Source: Acinetobacter sp. C32I
GTDB taxonomy: Bacteria; Pseudomonadota; Gammaproteobacteria; Pseudomonadales; Moraxellaceae
Length of the DNA: 64,000 nt
Assembly: GCF_023702715.1 (NCBI RefSeq)
Contig: NZ_CP098480.1
Span: 1,240,001-1,304,000, forward strand
Reading direction: 5' to 3'
The notes below the pieces were generated by a model. The model had not been told where the DNA came from, ran no database searches, and saw only the letters and a list, made by a program, of their open reading frames with translations. Both the position numbers and the translations under genes were made by a program. Positions 35,434 through 44,467 of this stretch are shown piece after piece; the stretch's first letter is position 1; each line of letters opens with the position of its first letter.

Positions 35434-36654
35434 ATGTCCTCGCCAAACTCTCCCTTAGATTCCACACCCTCACACAATTATTCCTTATTCTTGGTTATTT
35501 TCTCCCTTGCGGTTGGTAGTTTTTGTATTGGTACTACTGAATTTGTGGCAATGGGATTGATTCAGGAAATTGCCACTGATTTAAATGTCAGTGTGCCACA
35601 TGCAGGCTATTTCATCAGTGCCTATGCACTCGGTGTCATGGTGGGTGCTCCGATTATTGCGATTTTAGGGGCAAAAGTACCCCGTAAGACGCTATTGCTT
35701 AGCTTGATGCTGTTTTATGGCCTGGCCAATGCAGCAACCGCTTTTGCCACTACACCTGAAGCCATGTTGCTGTCTCGCTTTATTGCAGGATTTCCACACG
35801 GTGCTTACTTTGGTGTAGCAGCATTGGTTGCGGCAGAACTGGCAGGTAAACAACGCCGTGCCACAGCGATTGCACAAGTCATGATGGGACTCACCATTGC
35901 CAATGTCATTGGCGTGCCGATTGCCACATGGTTGGGTCAACAATTTGGCTGGAAATCAGGTTTTGAGTTTTCTGCGGTGATCGCGTTTATTACCCTGATC
36001 GGTGTCAGTCTATTTGTTCCCAATATCCCATTGCAGAAAACGGCCAGTATCAAAGCGGAGTTGGCAGGTTTAAAAAATATCAATATGTGGCTGACTCTTG
36101 CCGTTGGTGCAATTGGCTTTGGTGGCATGTTCTCGGTGTATAGTTATGTTTCACCGATTCTAACCGAATATACCTATGCCGATATTCGAGTGGTGCCTGT
36201 GGCCCTTGCAATTTGGGGTGTAGGTATGGTGATTGGTGGTCTGGTTGCTGGCTGGTTGGCAGATAAAAATCTATTTAAAACCATTATTGGCATCTTGATC
36301 AGTTCGGCACTGGCATTTGTTGCCGCCAGTTTTATGATGTCCAATCTTTATACAGCAATTGCGGCCCTATTCTTAATTGGTTTTACCGTGATCGGTCTAG
36401 GCGGTGCTTTACAAACCCATTTGATGGACATTGCGGGTGATGCACAAACTTTGGCGGCCTCACTGAATCATTCAGCTTTCAACTTGGCCAATGCGCTTGG
36501 TGCTTTCTTGGGCGGCTGGGTCCTCAGTCATAATATGGGCTGGTTAGCACCGATTTGGGTGGGTTTTGTATTAAGTTTAGGTGGTCTGGCGATTCTATTG
36601 ATTGCGCTAGCGTACGCCAAATATTCACAAAAAATTGAATCTGCCGTGTCTTAA
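35434..36654 (+). CDS. MFS transporter, DHA1/AraJ-like exporter
   Basis: This 406-residue major-facilitator protein has about 12 transmembrane helices. The stretch TTEFVAMGLIQEIATDLNVS and the helix-4 region SRFIAGFPHGAYFGVAA are typical of the DHA1 arabinose/sugar and purine efflux group. The proton-linked substrate cannot be read from sequence. It stands opposite the DUF4198 gene and converges on the yjdF-like gene, with a hairpin overlapping its stop codon. Confidence 0.85.
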   Translation: MSSPNSPLDSTPSHNYSLFLVIFSLAVGSFCIGTTEFVAMGLIQEIATDLNVSVPHAGYFISAYALGVMVGAPIIAILGAKVPRKTLLLSLMLFYGLANAATAFATTPEAMLLSRFIAGFPHGAYFGVAALVAAELAGKQRRATAIAQVMMGLTIANVIGVPIATWLGQQFGWKSGFEFSAVIAFITLIGVSLFVPNIPLQKTASIKAELAGLKNINMWLTLAVGAIGFGGMFSVYSYVSPILTEYTYADIRVVPVALAIWGVGMVIGGLVAGWLADKNLFKTIIGILISSALAFVAASFMMSNLYTAIAALFLIGFTVIGLGGALQTHLMDIAGDAQTLAASLNHSAFNLANALGAFLGGWVLSHNMGWLAPIWVGFVLSLGGLAILLIALAYAKYSQKIESAVS

Positions 36655-36664
36655 TGGCAGATTC
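36637..36664. terminator. hairpin overlapping the MFS stop codon
   Basis: GAATCTGCC and GGCAGATTC pair over 9 bp with the stop codon in the loop. It sits between convergent genes and lacks a U tract, so its role is uncertain. Confidence 0.4.
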
Positions 36665-36677
36665 ATTACTTTAAAAA

Positions 36678-37286
36678 TTACGACATTAACTCTGCTATTT
36701 GTCGATCATGCCATCGAGAGAATAACAATAAGGCTGTGATCGACCCAATCAAGGCAAAAAACATATCTGATTGGGTATCCCACTCATCCCCTTGTGTCCC
36801 CAAAAACTCTTCTGCCCCTTGCCCCAAAGACAATGCTGCCGCCCATTCAATCAATTCATAGCTGGCACTGATTGCCAATACAATACAGATCACAATAAAG
36901 CTCAGCATTTTGCCTTTGCTTAAAATATGGTTGCGAATCAGAATTTCACGTGCAGCTATGGCAGGGACAAAGCCCTGCATAAAATGTCCAATTTTGTCAT
37001 AGGGGTTACGTTCTAAACCAAACCATTGTGCCATCTCAAAACCCAACGGCACGCGTGCATAGCTATACGCCCCACCTACAATCAGTACGATGGCATGCAA
37101 GAAAATAAGTCCATATAACAGAGGGCTGAGCGGAAAAGCTTTGTAAGTGGCAAATAATAACGGGACCACAATCAATACGGGTATGACCTCAAGCCACCAC
37201 GTGGTTCGATCGAAAGGCTGAATTCCAGAAATCAGCAGCAAAATAGCTAAAATCGCCGTGCCCAAATACAATAAAGAAATACGCAT
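36678..37286 (-). CDS. YjdF family membrane protein (DUF2238)
   Basis: This 202-residue protein has about six transmembrane helices. The motif NPYDKIGHFMQGFVPAIAAREI and the later SYELIEWAAAL, with acidic and histidine residues inside helices, define the YjdF/DUF2238 family. The C-terminal LGTQGDEWDTQSDM segment is also conserved. Its function is not established. It ends converging on the MFS gene and is separated from the siderophore operon on the same strand by its promoter region. Confidence 0.85.
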   Translation of the reverse strand: MRISLLYLGTAILAILLLISGIQPFDRTTWWLEVIPVLIVVPLLFATYKAFPLSPLLYGLIFLHAIVLIVGGAYSYARVPLGFEMAQWFGLERNPYDKIGHFMQGFVPAIAAREILIRNHILSKGKMLSFIVICIVLAISASYELIEWAAALSLGQGAEEFLGTQGDEWDTQSDMFFALIGSITALLLFSRWHDRQIAELMS

Positions 37287-37325
37287 GCTGTTATAAAAGT
37301 AGTGATTTATTTCATTACATCATAT

Positions 37326-37356
37326 AAAAAACCCAAAGCAAGTCCTTCGGGTTTTT
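37326..37356 (-). terminator. terminator of the siderophore ABC operon
   Basis: On the minus strand AACCCGAAG and CTTTGGGTT form a 9-bp stem (one G-U) around a 6-nt loop, followed by six U residues. Confidence 0.88.
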
Positions 37357-37381
37357 GTTATAAAATCAGCAGATTGAATTT

Positions 37382-38335
37382 TTATTTCACGGCATCTGCC
37401 ACTTCTTTCAGCATGTCCTTCATACCATCGAGACCATTGTTCATCAGATACCAGTTACTTGAATCCAGATACACAATATTGCCATTTTGCGCGGCTTTAG
37501 TTTGGTTGATAATCTTATTATTCAACACTTGTTTTGCACCTTGCTGATTTTCAGTAATTGCAGCACCGCGGTCAATCACGAATAGATAATCTGGATTTTT
37601 CTGAGCGATAAATTCATGCGACACCGCCATACCATGCAAGCCCACTTTGATTGAAGGATCTGCAGGAGTAAAACCATATAGATCATGGATATTACCGAAG
37701 CGTGAGCCTGGGCCATACGCTGCAATTTTGCTGTTATTGACCAAAATCACTAACGCTGTTTTACCCTTAGTCTTGGCTTTCAATGCGTTAATGTCTTTTT
37801 CTAAAGTTTGCAACTGCTGCTCAGCTTCTGGCTTTTTACCCACCATTTCAGCGATATTTAGGGTTTGCTGTTTAAAGGAATTAAACTGATCGTTGTAATC
37901 CACATCAACAAAATAAGTCGGCGCAATCTGTTTAATCTGGCCCATCAGATTTTCCATACGGCCACTCATGAGAATCAGCTCAGGCTGACTGGCTGCAATT
38001 TTTTCCAGATTCGGTTCTTTGGCTGTTCCAATATCCAGATACTTCCCATCATTAAAACCTTGCAATACTTTCGGTAAGGGCGTGCCTTTGGGTAAGGCCA
38101 CCACTTTATCACTCGCACCCAAGGCATGAATGGTATTTAGGGCATTGGTATCCAGTACCGCAATACGAGACAAGTTTGCAGGAATCGTGATCTGACCAGC
38201 CTTACTGTTAAAGCTCAAACTATCCTGTGTCGCAGTAGAATTTACATCCTGTTTTGCCGAAGGTGCTTCGGAATTACCACATGCAGCCAAGACCACACTC
38301 AGCATCATGACTGGCAATGTTTTTTTGAAAAGCAT
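37382..38335 (-). CDS. siderophore-binding lipoprotein, CeuE/YclQ/FatB type
   Basis: This 317-residue solute-binding protein has a lipoprotein signal (VLAAC) and a long linker. Its sequence tracks the catecholate/petrobactin binders CeuE and YclQ: SGRMENL with the conserved arginine, GSRFGNIHD with another, GLHGMAVSHEF with the histidine, and NWYLMNNG with the tyrosine. In CeuE that histidine and tyrosine complete iron coordination of tetradentate siderophores. It is last of the four-gene leftward operon and is anchored in the periplasm to feed the two permeases. Confidence 0.92.
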   Translation of the reverse strand: MLFKKTLPVMMLSVVLAACGNSEAPSAKQDVNSTATQDSLSFNSKAGQITIPANLSRIAVLDTNALNTIHALGASDKVVALPKGTPLPKVLQGFNDGKYLDIGTAKEPNLEKIAASQPELILMSGRMENLMGQIKQIAPTYFVDVDYNDQFNSFKQQTLNIAEMVGKKPEAEQQLQTLEKDINALKAKTKGKTALVILVNNSKIAAYGPGSRFGNIHDLYGFTPADPSIKVGLHGMAVSHEFIAQKNPDYLFVIDRGAAITENQQGAKQVLNNKIINQTKAAQNGNIVYLDSSNWYLMNNGLDGMKDMLKEVADAVK

Positions 38336-38344
38336 AACGAACTC

Positions 38345-39109
38345 CTAACTAATAAAATACAAACCTAATTTGTGCTGTTGAACCTGTTGAATCGGGATAT
38401 GAAAATCAAAAATATCGTTGAGAATGCGTTCATCCATCATCTGCTGAGGATGACCTTGGTAGACCAATTGCCCTTCTTTCATGGCAATAATGTGATCGGC
38501 ATAGACCGAGGCAAAATTGATGTCATGAATTACCACAATGATGGATTTTCCATGATTTTCAGCCAGATCTTTTAACACCTTCATAATCTGTGAAGAGTGC
38601 TTCATATCCAGATTATTCAAAGGTTCGTCCAGCAAAATATAATCGGTGTCTTGTGCCAGAATCATGGCGATATAAGCACGCTGACGTTGACCACCTGACA
38701 GCTCACTCAATTGGCGATGGCGTAATGCTTCTAAATCCATATAGGCAATGGAACGGTCAATCACCTCACGATCTTCTGCGGTCAAGCGTCCTTGTGAATA
38801 GGGAAAGCGACCAAATGCCACCAAATCTTCAATACTGAGTCGTAACTCGGTGTGGTTGGACTGTTTTAAGATGGCCAGTTTTTTTGCAATCTCGGCACTT
38901 TTCATTTGGCGTAGATCCTGCCCATCTAGCAACACTTGTCCCTGATCAGCCTCGATTAGACGGCTCATGATCGAAAGCACGGTACTTTTTCCCGCGCCAT
39001 TCGGGCCAATAAAAGCCGTAAACTGACCTTTGGCAATGCTCAGTGAAAGCCCATGCACCACCTGTTGTTGCTGATAGCTTTTGCTTAAATTCTTTAGCTC
39101 TATTGCCAT
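38345..39109 (-). CDS. siderophore ABC transporter ATPase
   Basis: This 254-residue ABC ATPase has Walker A GPNGAGKST, signature LSGGQRQR, Walker B YILLDEP with the D-loop NNLD, and a switch histidine in IVVIHD. It matches YclP/FepC-type importers. It overlaps the upstream permease gene by 10 bp and is followed 9 bp later by the binding lipoprotein, so the operon is tightly coupled. Confidence 0.94.
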   Translation of the reverse strand: MAIELKNLSKSYQQQQVVHGLSLSIAKGQFTAFIGPNGAGKSTVLSIMSRLIEADQGQVLLDGQDLRQMKSAEIAKKLAILKQSNHTELRLSIEDLVAFGRFPYSQGRLTAEDREVIDRSIAYMDLEALRHRQLSELSGGQRQRAYIAMILAQDTDYILLDEPLNNLDMKHSSQIMKVLKDLAENHGKSIIVVIHDINFASVYADHIIAMKEGQLVYQGHPQQMMDERILNDIFDFHIPIQQVQQHKLGLYFIS

Positions 39110-40056
39110 TTTTTATTTTCCTTCAGTAATATCCAGAAGAAATAAATTCCACCGACAAAATTAATGATCACACTCAATGTGGTTTTTAAATTCAATACAT
39201 GCAGCACCACGAATTGCCCAACCATCAAACACAGAATGCTGACCAGAATAATGCCGATTAATAAGATGTGATGTTGATGGGTCTTGAACAGCTCAAGGCT
39301 AATGTTGAGTACCAGCAAGCCAAGGAACATCATGGGGCCTGCCAAGGCTGTCGCAGAAGCTAACGCCAATACCACCAGAATCAATAACAAGCGACTGGTC
39401 TTGTCATAATCCAGACCCAAATTCAGAGCATGATCGCGTCCCAACGCCATCACATCCAACTTGTGATAATGCTTTAAGCTGTAAAACAGAATCGGCACAA
39501 TGGTCAGCAAAGACAGTCCAACGGTTTCCATTTTCACCACATTAAAACTGGCAAAACCGGCATAGGCTGCAATCTGAAATTCATCAGGATCGAGCAAGAC
39601 TTGAAAAAAGGTGGTCATGTTGTCGAATAAAGTTGAACAGATCAGCCCGACCAACAACAAGAAGTAAATATTTTGCTGTGCAACTTTCTTAAAAATAAAG
39701 CGATACAACAATAAGGCAAAGCTCAGCATTAACACCAAGCTAATCAAATAATCCAAGACAAAGTTAAATGACAGCAAGGTGCTGGCACCAAAGAAATAAA
39801 TAATCTTGGTCTTGGATAGTTCATATAACTTATCCAATCCTAGAGCCTGTGGTGTCACGACCCGATTATTGACAATGGTATGAAACACCAAGGTCGACAC
39901 CCCTACAGCAACGCCAGCGACAATGATTGCGGCTACAGTTTTTAAACGCAGACCGAGTGCATATTGCCATGTCACACCTAAGCCCCAACCCAAATACAAG
40001 GCAATGCTGAGGATAGTTAAAAAGGCTAAAACAATGAGCTTGGTTTTATGTGGCAT
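39100..40056 (-). CDS. siderophore ABC transporter permease (YclO type)
   Basis: This 318-residue FecCD-family permease has about nine to ten transmembrane helices. It contains the NNRVVTPQALGLDKLYEL segment and the coupling-helix region DHALNLGLDYDKTSR that contacts the ATPase. It pairs with the permease encoded just upstream, overlapping it by 11 bp. It lies in the inner membrane and imports the ferric siderophore delivered by the lipoprotein. Confidence 0.92.
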   Translation of the reverse strand: MPHKTKLIVLAFLTILSIALYLGWGLGVTWQYALGLRLKTVAAIIVAGVAVGVSTLVFHTIVNNRVVTPQALGLDKLYELSKTKIIYFFGASTLLSFNFVLDYLISLVLMLSFALLLYRFIFKKVAQQNIYFLLLVGLICSTLFDNMTTFFQVLLDPDEFQIAAYAGFASFNVVKMETVGLSLLTIVPILFYSLKHYHKLDVMALGRDHALNLGLDYDKTSRLLLILVVLALASATALAGPMMFLGLLVLNISLELFKTHQHHILLIGIILVSILCLMVGQFVVLHVLNLKTTLSVIINFVGGIYFFWILLKENKKWQ

Positions 40057-41002
40057 AGCGGTATCTCCTGAGCAATAACCACAGGAAAATCACACTACCA
40101 ACGATGCCCATAATCAGACTCACCGACACCTCATAGGGATAGATCACCACCCTGCCAAAGACATCACATAGCAGAACCAGTAAAGCACCGAGAAGCGCCG
40201 TATGTGATAAGGTTCGGCGGATATTGTCACCTAGATATAAGCTGACCAAATTCGGTACGATCAGCCCAAGAAACGGAATCGCACCCACAGTCACAATCAC
40301 CACACCTGTAATCACCGAGACCAGTAACAAGCCCAAAAATAAGGTCTGTTTATAATTCAGTCCAAGATTGGTGGCAAAATCCTGTCCCAAGCCTGCCAAG
40401 ACAAAACGATTGGCAAAGATATAAATCAGAATCAACACAGGAACACTAAGATAGATCAGCTCATATTGACCATTTAAAATGGTGGAAAAGTCACCTTGCA
40501 ACCACCCCGCCAAGTTCTGCAATAAATCCATTTGCAAGGCGATAAAGGTGGTAAAGGCCGAGATAATACTGCCGAAAATCATCCCCACCAGTGGAACAAA
40601 GACGGTATCCCGATGCTTGAGGGTTGCCAGAATGCTCATAAAGGCCATTGCCCCGATCAGTGTCACAGTTATGGCAAAACCTGTTTTTACAAAAATTGAA
40701 GCACTCGGTAGCAAGATAATCGAAACCAGTACACCTAAACGAGCACAGTCATATAAACCTGCGGTGGTTGGCGACACGAAACGGTTGCGACTGAGGGATT
40801 GCATAATCAAACCGCAGACGCTCAGGCCCGCACCTGCTACAACAATTGCCATAAGACGCGGCAAACGACTGGTCCAGAACAATTGCCAGTCCAGTGGATT
40901 ACCTGCCCACAAACCGGCAAGACTCATCTCGCCTACACCGACAAATAGGGAAATCAATGCCAGTGGAAGCAATAATAAAATTAGATAACGCCGCTTAATC
41001 AT
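40046..41002 (-). CDS. siderophore ABC transporter permease (YclN type)
   Basis: This first gene of the operon encodes a 318-residue FecCD permease with the family segments LPRLMAIVVAGAGLSVCG and SRNRFVSPTTAGLYDCARLG, a coupling segment FATNLGLNYKQT, and GAIPFLGLIVPNLV before the last helices. About ten membrane helices are visible. A weak Fur-box-like sequence lies about 75 bp upstream. No outer-membrane TonB-dependent receptor is encoded nearby, so the cognate receptor must be elsewhere. Confidence 0.92.
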   Translation of the reverse strand: MIKRRYLILLLLPLALISLFVGVGEMSLAGLWAGNPLDWQLFWTSRLPRLMAIVVAGAGLSVCGLIMQSLSRNRFVSPTTAGLYDCARLGVLVSIILLPSASIFVKTGFAITVTLIGAMAFMSILATLKHRDTVFVPLVGMIFGSIISAFTTFIALQMDLLQNLAGWLQGDFSTILNGQYELIYLSVPVLILIYIFANRFVLAGLGQDFATNLGLNYKQTLFLGLLLVSVITGVVIVTVGAIPFLGLIVPNLVSLYLGDNIRRTLSHTALLGALLVLLCDVFGRVVIYPYEVSVSLIMGIVGSVIFLWLLLRRYRYAT

Positions 41003-41076
41003 GTTGGGAGAAATTCATCAGTTGCGTAAACTTAAAATAAGCTTAAAAATTACAAAACATTAAACAAGAAACTATC

Positions 41077-41095
41077 ACAAATGATAAAGATTATT
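41077..41095. promoter_or_regulatory. weak Fur-box-like site upstream of the siderophore operon
   Basis: The sequence around AATGATAAAGATTAT matches 13 of 19 Fur consensus positions. It is in the right place for iron control of the ABC operon, but the match is modest. Confidence 0.5.
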
Positions 41096-41170
41096 GTTAA
41101 CTTTTTTAAATGAAATAGCTTTTGTGTGAAGTAGCACTTAATGAACTGAACTTTTAATTTTTAATAAAAA

Positions 41171-41271
41171 AGCCCTAAGTCTCAGTGTTACCGAGCTTTA
41201 GAGCCGAATTGAGTGTCGCCACATCCGAATAAATGGCTAAGCATTACCAATTTATACTGAAGCCTTAGGCT
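41171..41271. repeat. 101-bp element with imperfect terminal inverted repeats
   Basis: AGCCCTAAGTCTCAGT (41171-41186) and ACTGAAGCCTTAGGCT (41256-41271) are imperfect inverted repeats that pair over most of their 16 bases. Both outer sides run into A or T tracts. The 69-bp interior contains further short dyads. It may act as a structured terminator of the K+ channel gene, or may be a small MITE-like element. Confidence 0.5.
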
Positions 41272-41294
41272 ACATTTTTATAATAAATTTCAAA

Positions 41295-42278
41295 TTATTC
41301 AGGAAGCTTTTCACCACAGTGTGGGCAGTAACGACACAGTTTCTTTTCCTGCTCCTGATCTTCAAGCAGCTTTTCTCTGATCAGTTGCATAATAATTTCA
41401 TGGGTCTGCTCTTTGGGTAAACCGACCTTTTTGCGAATTCGTTCTATTTCCACTTGATCATGCAGTAGGTCCAAACCTTTGGCCTGAAGTACCTCCCTAA
41501 ACTCTTGCTCCAGTCGCTGATTACGCATATTTAATTCATTGGCAAGGCCAGAAGCCAAAATACCCGCAGGTAAAGCAGCAATACCGACACCAAGAATGGT
41601 AATGAATGCACCGAGTATCCGACCCAAGTTAGTCACAGGAGTCACATCGCCATAACCAACAGTGGTTAAGGTAACCACTGCCCACCACATCGATTGTGGT
41701 ATTGAACTAAACGCCTCAGGCTGGGCTTTATTTTCCACCACATAAATCGCGGATGCCGTCATCACGATCATAATCACCAAGATAAAAATGACCGCTTGGA
41801 ATGAGCCTTTTTCGCGTTGAATCACGCGCAATAAAATTTGCAGGGAAACAAAATAACGGGTTAGCTTGAGTAAGCGAACCAAACGTAAGACCCGCAAGAA
41901 ACGTAAATCGATCGGAACAATGAAATTGAGATAAGCAGGTAAAATCGCCAATAAGTCGATAATTGCCCCGCCACTTTTCATCCAGCGAACTCGTTGTTTC
42001 CACGCAGGCTCTTGTGGCTCTTCCTCAACAATACTCCAGAGCCTGAGCAGGTATTCGCCACTAAAAATCATGATCGAGAGATTTTCAAAGATATCGAAAT
42101 AAGGCTTGTACAGTTGATAAAATTCGTTGACGGACTCCAACAAAACCGCAGCAACGTTGCCAATAATCAAGGCAATCAATAGATAGTTTACACAGGTACT
42201 TACCGTACTTTTATAGTCATCATTGTGCAAATTGTCATAAACAAAGCGTCTTAATTGCTGCCATGAAAATTGAGTCAT
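41295..42278 (-). CDS. voltage-gated-type potassium channel (ion transporter)
   Basis: This 327-residue membrane protein has six helices. An S4 segment reads LRFLRVLRLVRLLKLTRY with regularly spaced arginines, and the pore loop TTVGYGD is the K+ selectivity filter. The C-terminal cytoplasmic part is helical and ends in CRYCPHCGEKLPE, a CxxCxxC zinc-ribbon tail. It forms a tetrameric inner-membrane channel in the Kch/VIC family. The zinc-like tail is a less common addition. It is divergent from the DASS transporter. Confidence 0.9.
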   Translation of the reverse strand: MTQFSWQQLRRFVYDNLHNDDYKSTVSTCVNYLLIALIIGNVAAVLLESVNEFYQLYKPYFDIFENLSIMIFSGEYLLRLWSIVEEEPQEPAWKQRVRWMKSGGAIIDLLAILPAYLNFIVPIDLRFLRVLRLVRLLKLTRYFVSLQILLRVIQREKGSFQAVIFILVIMIVMTASAIYVVENKAQPEAFSSIPQSMWWAVVTLTTVGYGDVTPVTNLGRILGAFITILGVGIAALPAGILASGLANELNMRNQRLEQEFREVLQAKGLDLLHDQVEIERIRKKVGLPKEQTHEIIMQLIREKLLEDQEQEKKLCRYCPHCGEKLPE

Positions 42279-42548
42279 ACCATACTTATTGTTTGATCAA
42301 GCAAGCTGAAAATGTAGCATGATGCTTTCATATTTAATAAGGGATTTTAATCTGAAGCCCTATTTTTCTCGAATTAAACAAAATCATTCGCCAACTCATT
42401 GCCCTATATAACGCGGTTTCAACAAAATTTTCTTTGCAGTTTGGCGCTCGCGTCAACGATAATAAAAGCTTAGTGGTTATTTTCTTTAACGATTCATTCA
42501 TAAAGAACTATAAATTTTATTAAACCCGTGACAACAAGGGGAATTTAC

Positions 42549-44006
42549 ATGGGATTTAAAGCTCTCCCGACGCTGATCTCTTTATTTATTGCATTACTGA
42601 TCTGGTTCGTGATTCCTGTACCCGCTGGCGTTGATCCTGATGCTTGGCATTTACTGGCGATGTTTGTCGGTGTGATTGCTGCCATTATTGGTAAGGCCAT
42701 GCCGATTGGTGCGATTGCGATTATTGCCATTACATTGGTCGCCGTGACAGGTGTTACCAATGATAGTCCAAGTGGCGCCATTCAAGATGCGCTCAGCAGT
42801 TTTGCCAATCCACTGATTTGGTTGATTGGTATTTCGATCATGATCTCTAAAGGCTTGCAAAAAACTGGACTCGGTGCACGCTTAGGCTATTTATTTATCG
42901 CAGTTTGGGGCAAGAAAACCATTGGTATCGGTTATAGCATGGTGCTGTCTGAGCTGATTCTTGCACCTGTTACCCCAAGTAATACTGCACGTGGTGGTGG
43001 GATTATTCATCCGATTGTACGTGCAATTTCTACCAGTTATGACTCTGACCCAGCCAAAGGCACCGAAGGCCGAATGGGGAAATATTTAGCTTTGGTGAAT
43101 TACCAAGCCAACCCGATTACTTCTGCCATGTTTATTACCGCAACCGCCCCAAACCCTTTGGTGGTTGATCTGGTGGCGAAAGCAACCAATAGCCAGATTT
43201 CACTGAGTTGGAGTACTTGGGCACTGGCGATGCTATTACCAGGTTTGATTGCCTTGATTATCATGCCGTTGATTATGTACTGGATGTATCCACCTGAAGT
43301 CAAAGAAACCCCAAATGCGGCTCAGTTTGCCAAAACCAAGTTAAAAGAAATGGGCCCCGTCAGCAAAAATGAAATCATTATGCTGGGTGTATTTGGTATT
43401 TTACTGCTGTTATGGGCAGGCATCCCTGCCATGATTTTTGGCTCAGCTTGGGCGGTTGACCCCACCACGACAGCCTTTATTGGCTTAGGACTACTACTCA
43501 TCACTGGCGTACTGACTTGGGAAGATATCCTGACGCAAAAAAGCGCATGGGATACCATCACTTGGTTTGCGGCCTTGGTGATGATGGCGACTTATTTAAA
43601 TAAGCTCGGTTTAATCACATGGTTCTCAGGTGTGTTAGAAACAGGTATTGGTCATTTAGGACTGAGCTGGATGCCTGCCTGTTTATTGCTCATGCTTGCC
43701 TATCTATATGCACATTATATGTTTGCCAGTACCACAGCACATATCACCGCCATGTTTGCAGCCTTCTATACGGCTGGACTGGCGTTAGGTGCACCACCGA
43801 TGTTATTTGCCTTAATGATGGCAGCTGCTTCAAGCATCATGATGACCTTAACCCATTATGCAACAGGTACATCGCCTGTGGTATTTGGTTCAGGTTACAC
43901 CACGCTGGGTGAATGGTGGAAAGCTGGCTTTGTCATGAGTGTGGTCAATATCATTATCTTTGTGGTGATTGGTGGACTTTGGTGGAAAGTATTGGGTTAT
44001 TGGTAG
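42549..44006 (+). CDS. DASS family sodium:anion (dicarboxylate) symporter
   Basis: From the ATG at 42549, with AAGGGGAA upstream, the protein has about 485 residues and roughly 12 membrane helices. It shows the DASS hallmarks LAPVTPSNTARGGGI and a matching C-terminal repeat, THYATGTSPVVFGSGY, the two SNT-like substrate clamps. It resembles bacterial 2-oxoglutarate/malate and citrate/succinate translocators, and the specific substrate is unclear. It is monocistronic and ends at a strong terminator. Confidence 0.9.
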   Translation: MGFKALPTLISLFIALLIWFVIPVPAGVDPDAWHLLAMFVGVIAAIIGKAMPIGAIAIIAITLVAVTGVTNDSPSGAIQDALSSFANPLIWLIGISIMISKGLQKTGLGARLGYLFIAVWGKKTIGIGYSMVLSELILAPVTPSNTARGGGIIHPIVRAISTSYDSDPAKGTEGRMGKYLALVNYQANPITSAMFITATAPNPLVVDLVAKATNSQISLSWSTWALAMLLPGLIALIIMPLIMYWMYPPEVKETPNAAQFAKTKLKEMGPVSKNEIIMLGVFGILLLLWAGIPAMIFGSAWAVDPTTTAFIGLGLLLITGVLTWEDILTQKSAWDTITWFAALVMMATYLNKLGLITWFSGVLETGIGHLGLSWMPACLLLMLAYLYAHYMFASTTAHITAMFAAFYTAGLALGAPPMLFALMMAAASSIMMTLTHYATGTSPVVFGSGYTTLGEWWKAGFVMSVVNIIIFVVIGGLWWKVLGYW

Positions 44007-44020
44007 GATGATTTAGTTTA

Positions 44021-44048
44021 AAAAAGCCCCTATCAAAGGGGCTTTTTT
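44021..44048 (+). terminator. terminator of the DASS transporter gene
   Basis: AAAAAGCCCC and GGGGCTTTTT form a 10-bp stem with a 7-nt loop followed by U residues. Confidence 0.92.
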
Positions 44049-44113
44049 ATGTATGTATTTAAAGAATACTAAGATTATAAGCCCAGACACCGAATAAAAT
44101 GATATCAGCGCCA

Positions 44114-44335
44114 TTAATTAGGCTTGATGTCATAAACCCAGTTTCGTGCTTGCTGATCGGTTGTCGTTTCGCAGACATAGTAATCTTGATGCCACGAGTC
44201 TTGATGGAAGATTTCCTTTTTGTGGTAGCTGACTTGTTTGCCATTTTCGACACAGATAAAACTGTCACCTTGATCTTTCACAGCTGAACCGTTAAGAAAT
44301 CCACCAATACATAAGAAGCGGGATTGTTTCGCCAT
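44114..44335 (-). CDS. small hypothetical protein
   Basis: This 73-residue protein has no signal peptide. Its sequence is coherent, with GGFLNGSAVKD, SFICVENGKQVSYHK and a closing ARNWVYDIKPN that looks like a real C-terminus. The ribosome site is weak. Two other frames overlap this stretch and look less protein-like. I do not recognise a family. Confidence 0.5.
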   Translation of the reverse strand: MAKQSRFLCIGGFLNGSAVKDQGDSFICVENGKQVSYHKKEIFHQDSWHQDYYVCETTTDQQARNWVYDIKPN

Positions 44336-44467
44336 TGAGTTGAATCAACTTTTTAAATCACTCATTTTCGAATGATTAAACGATGGATGATTTAAACTGT
44401 AAAGACAAAATTACGAGACCATATCAATTAAAACTATGAGATCGGCATCATGACTTAATCTATAAGC

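Noticed and set aside
44059..44287. Two overlapping frames beside the small hypothetical gene at 44114-44335
   Set aside because: Their compositions look less protein-like and they have no better start signals.
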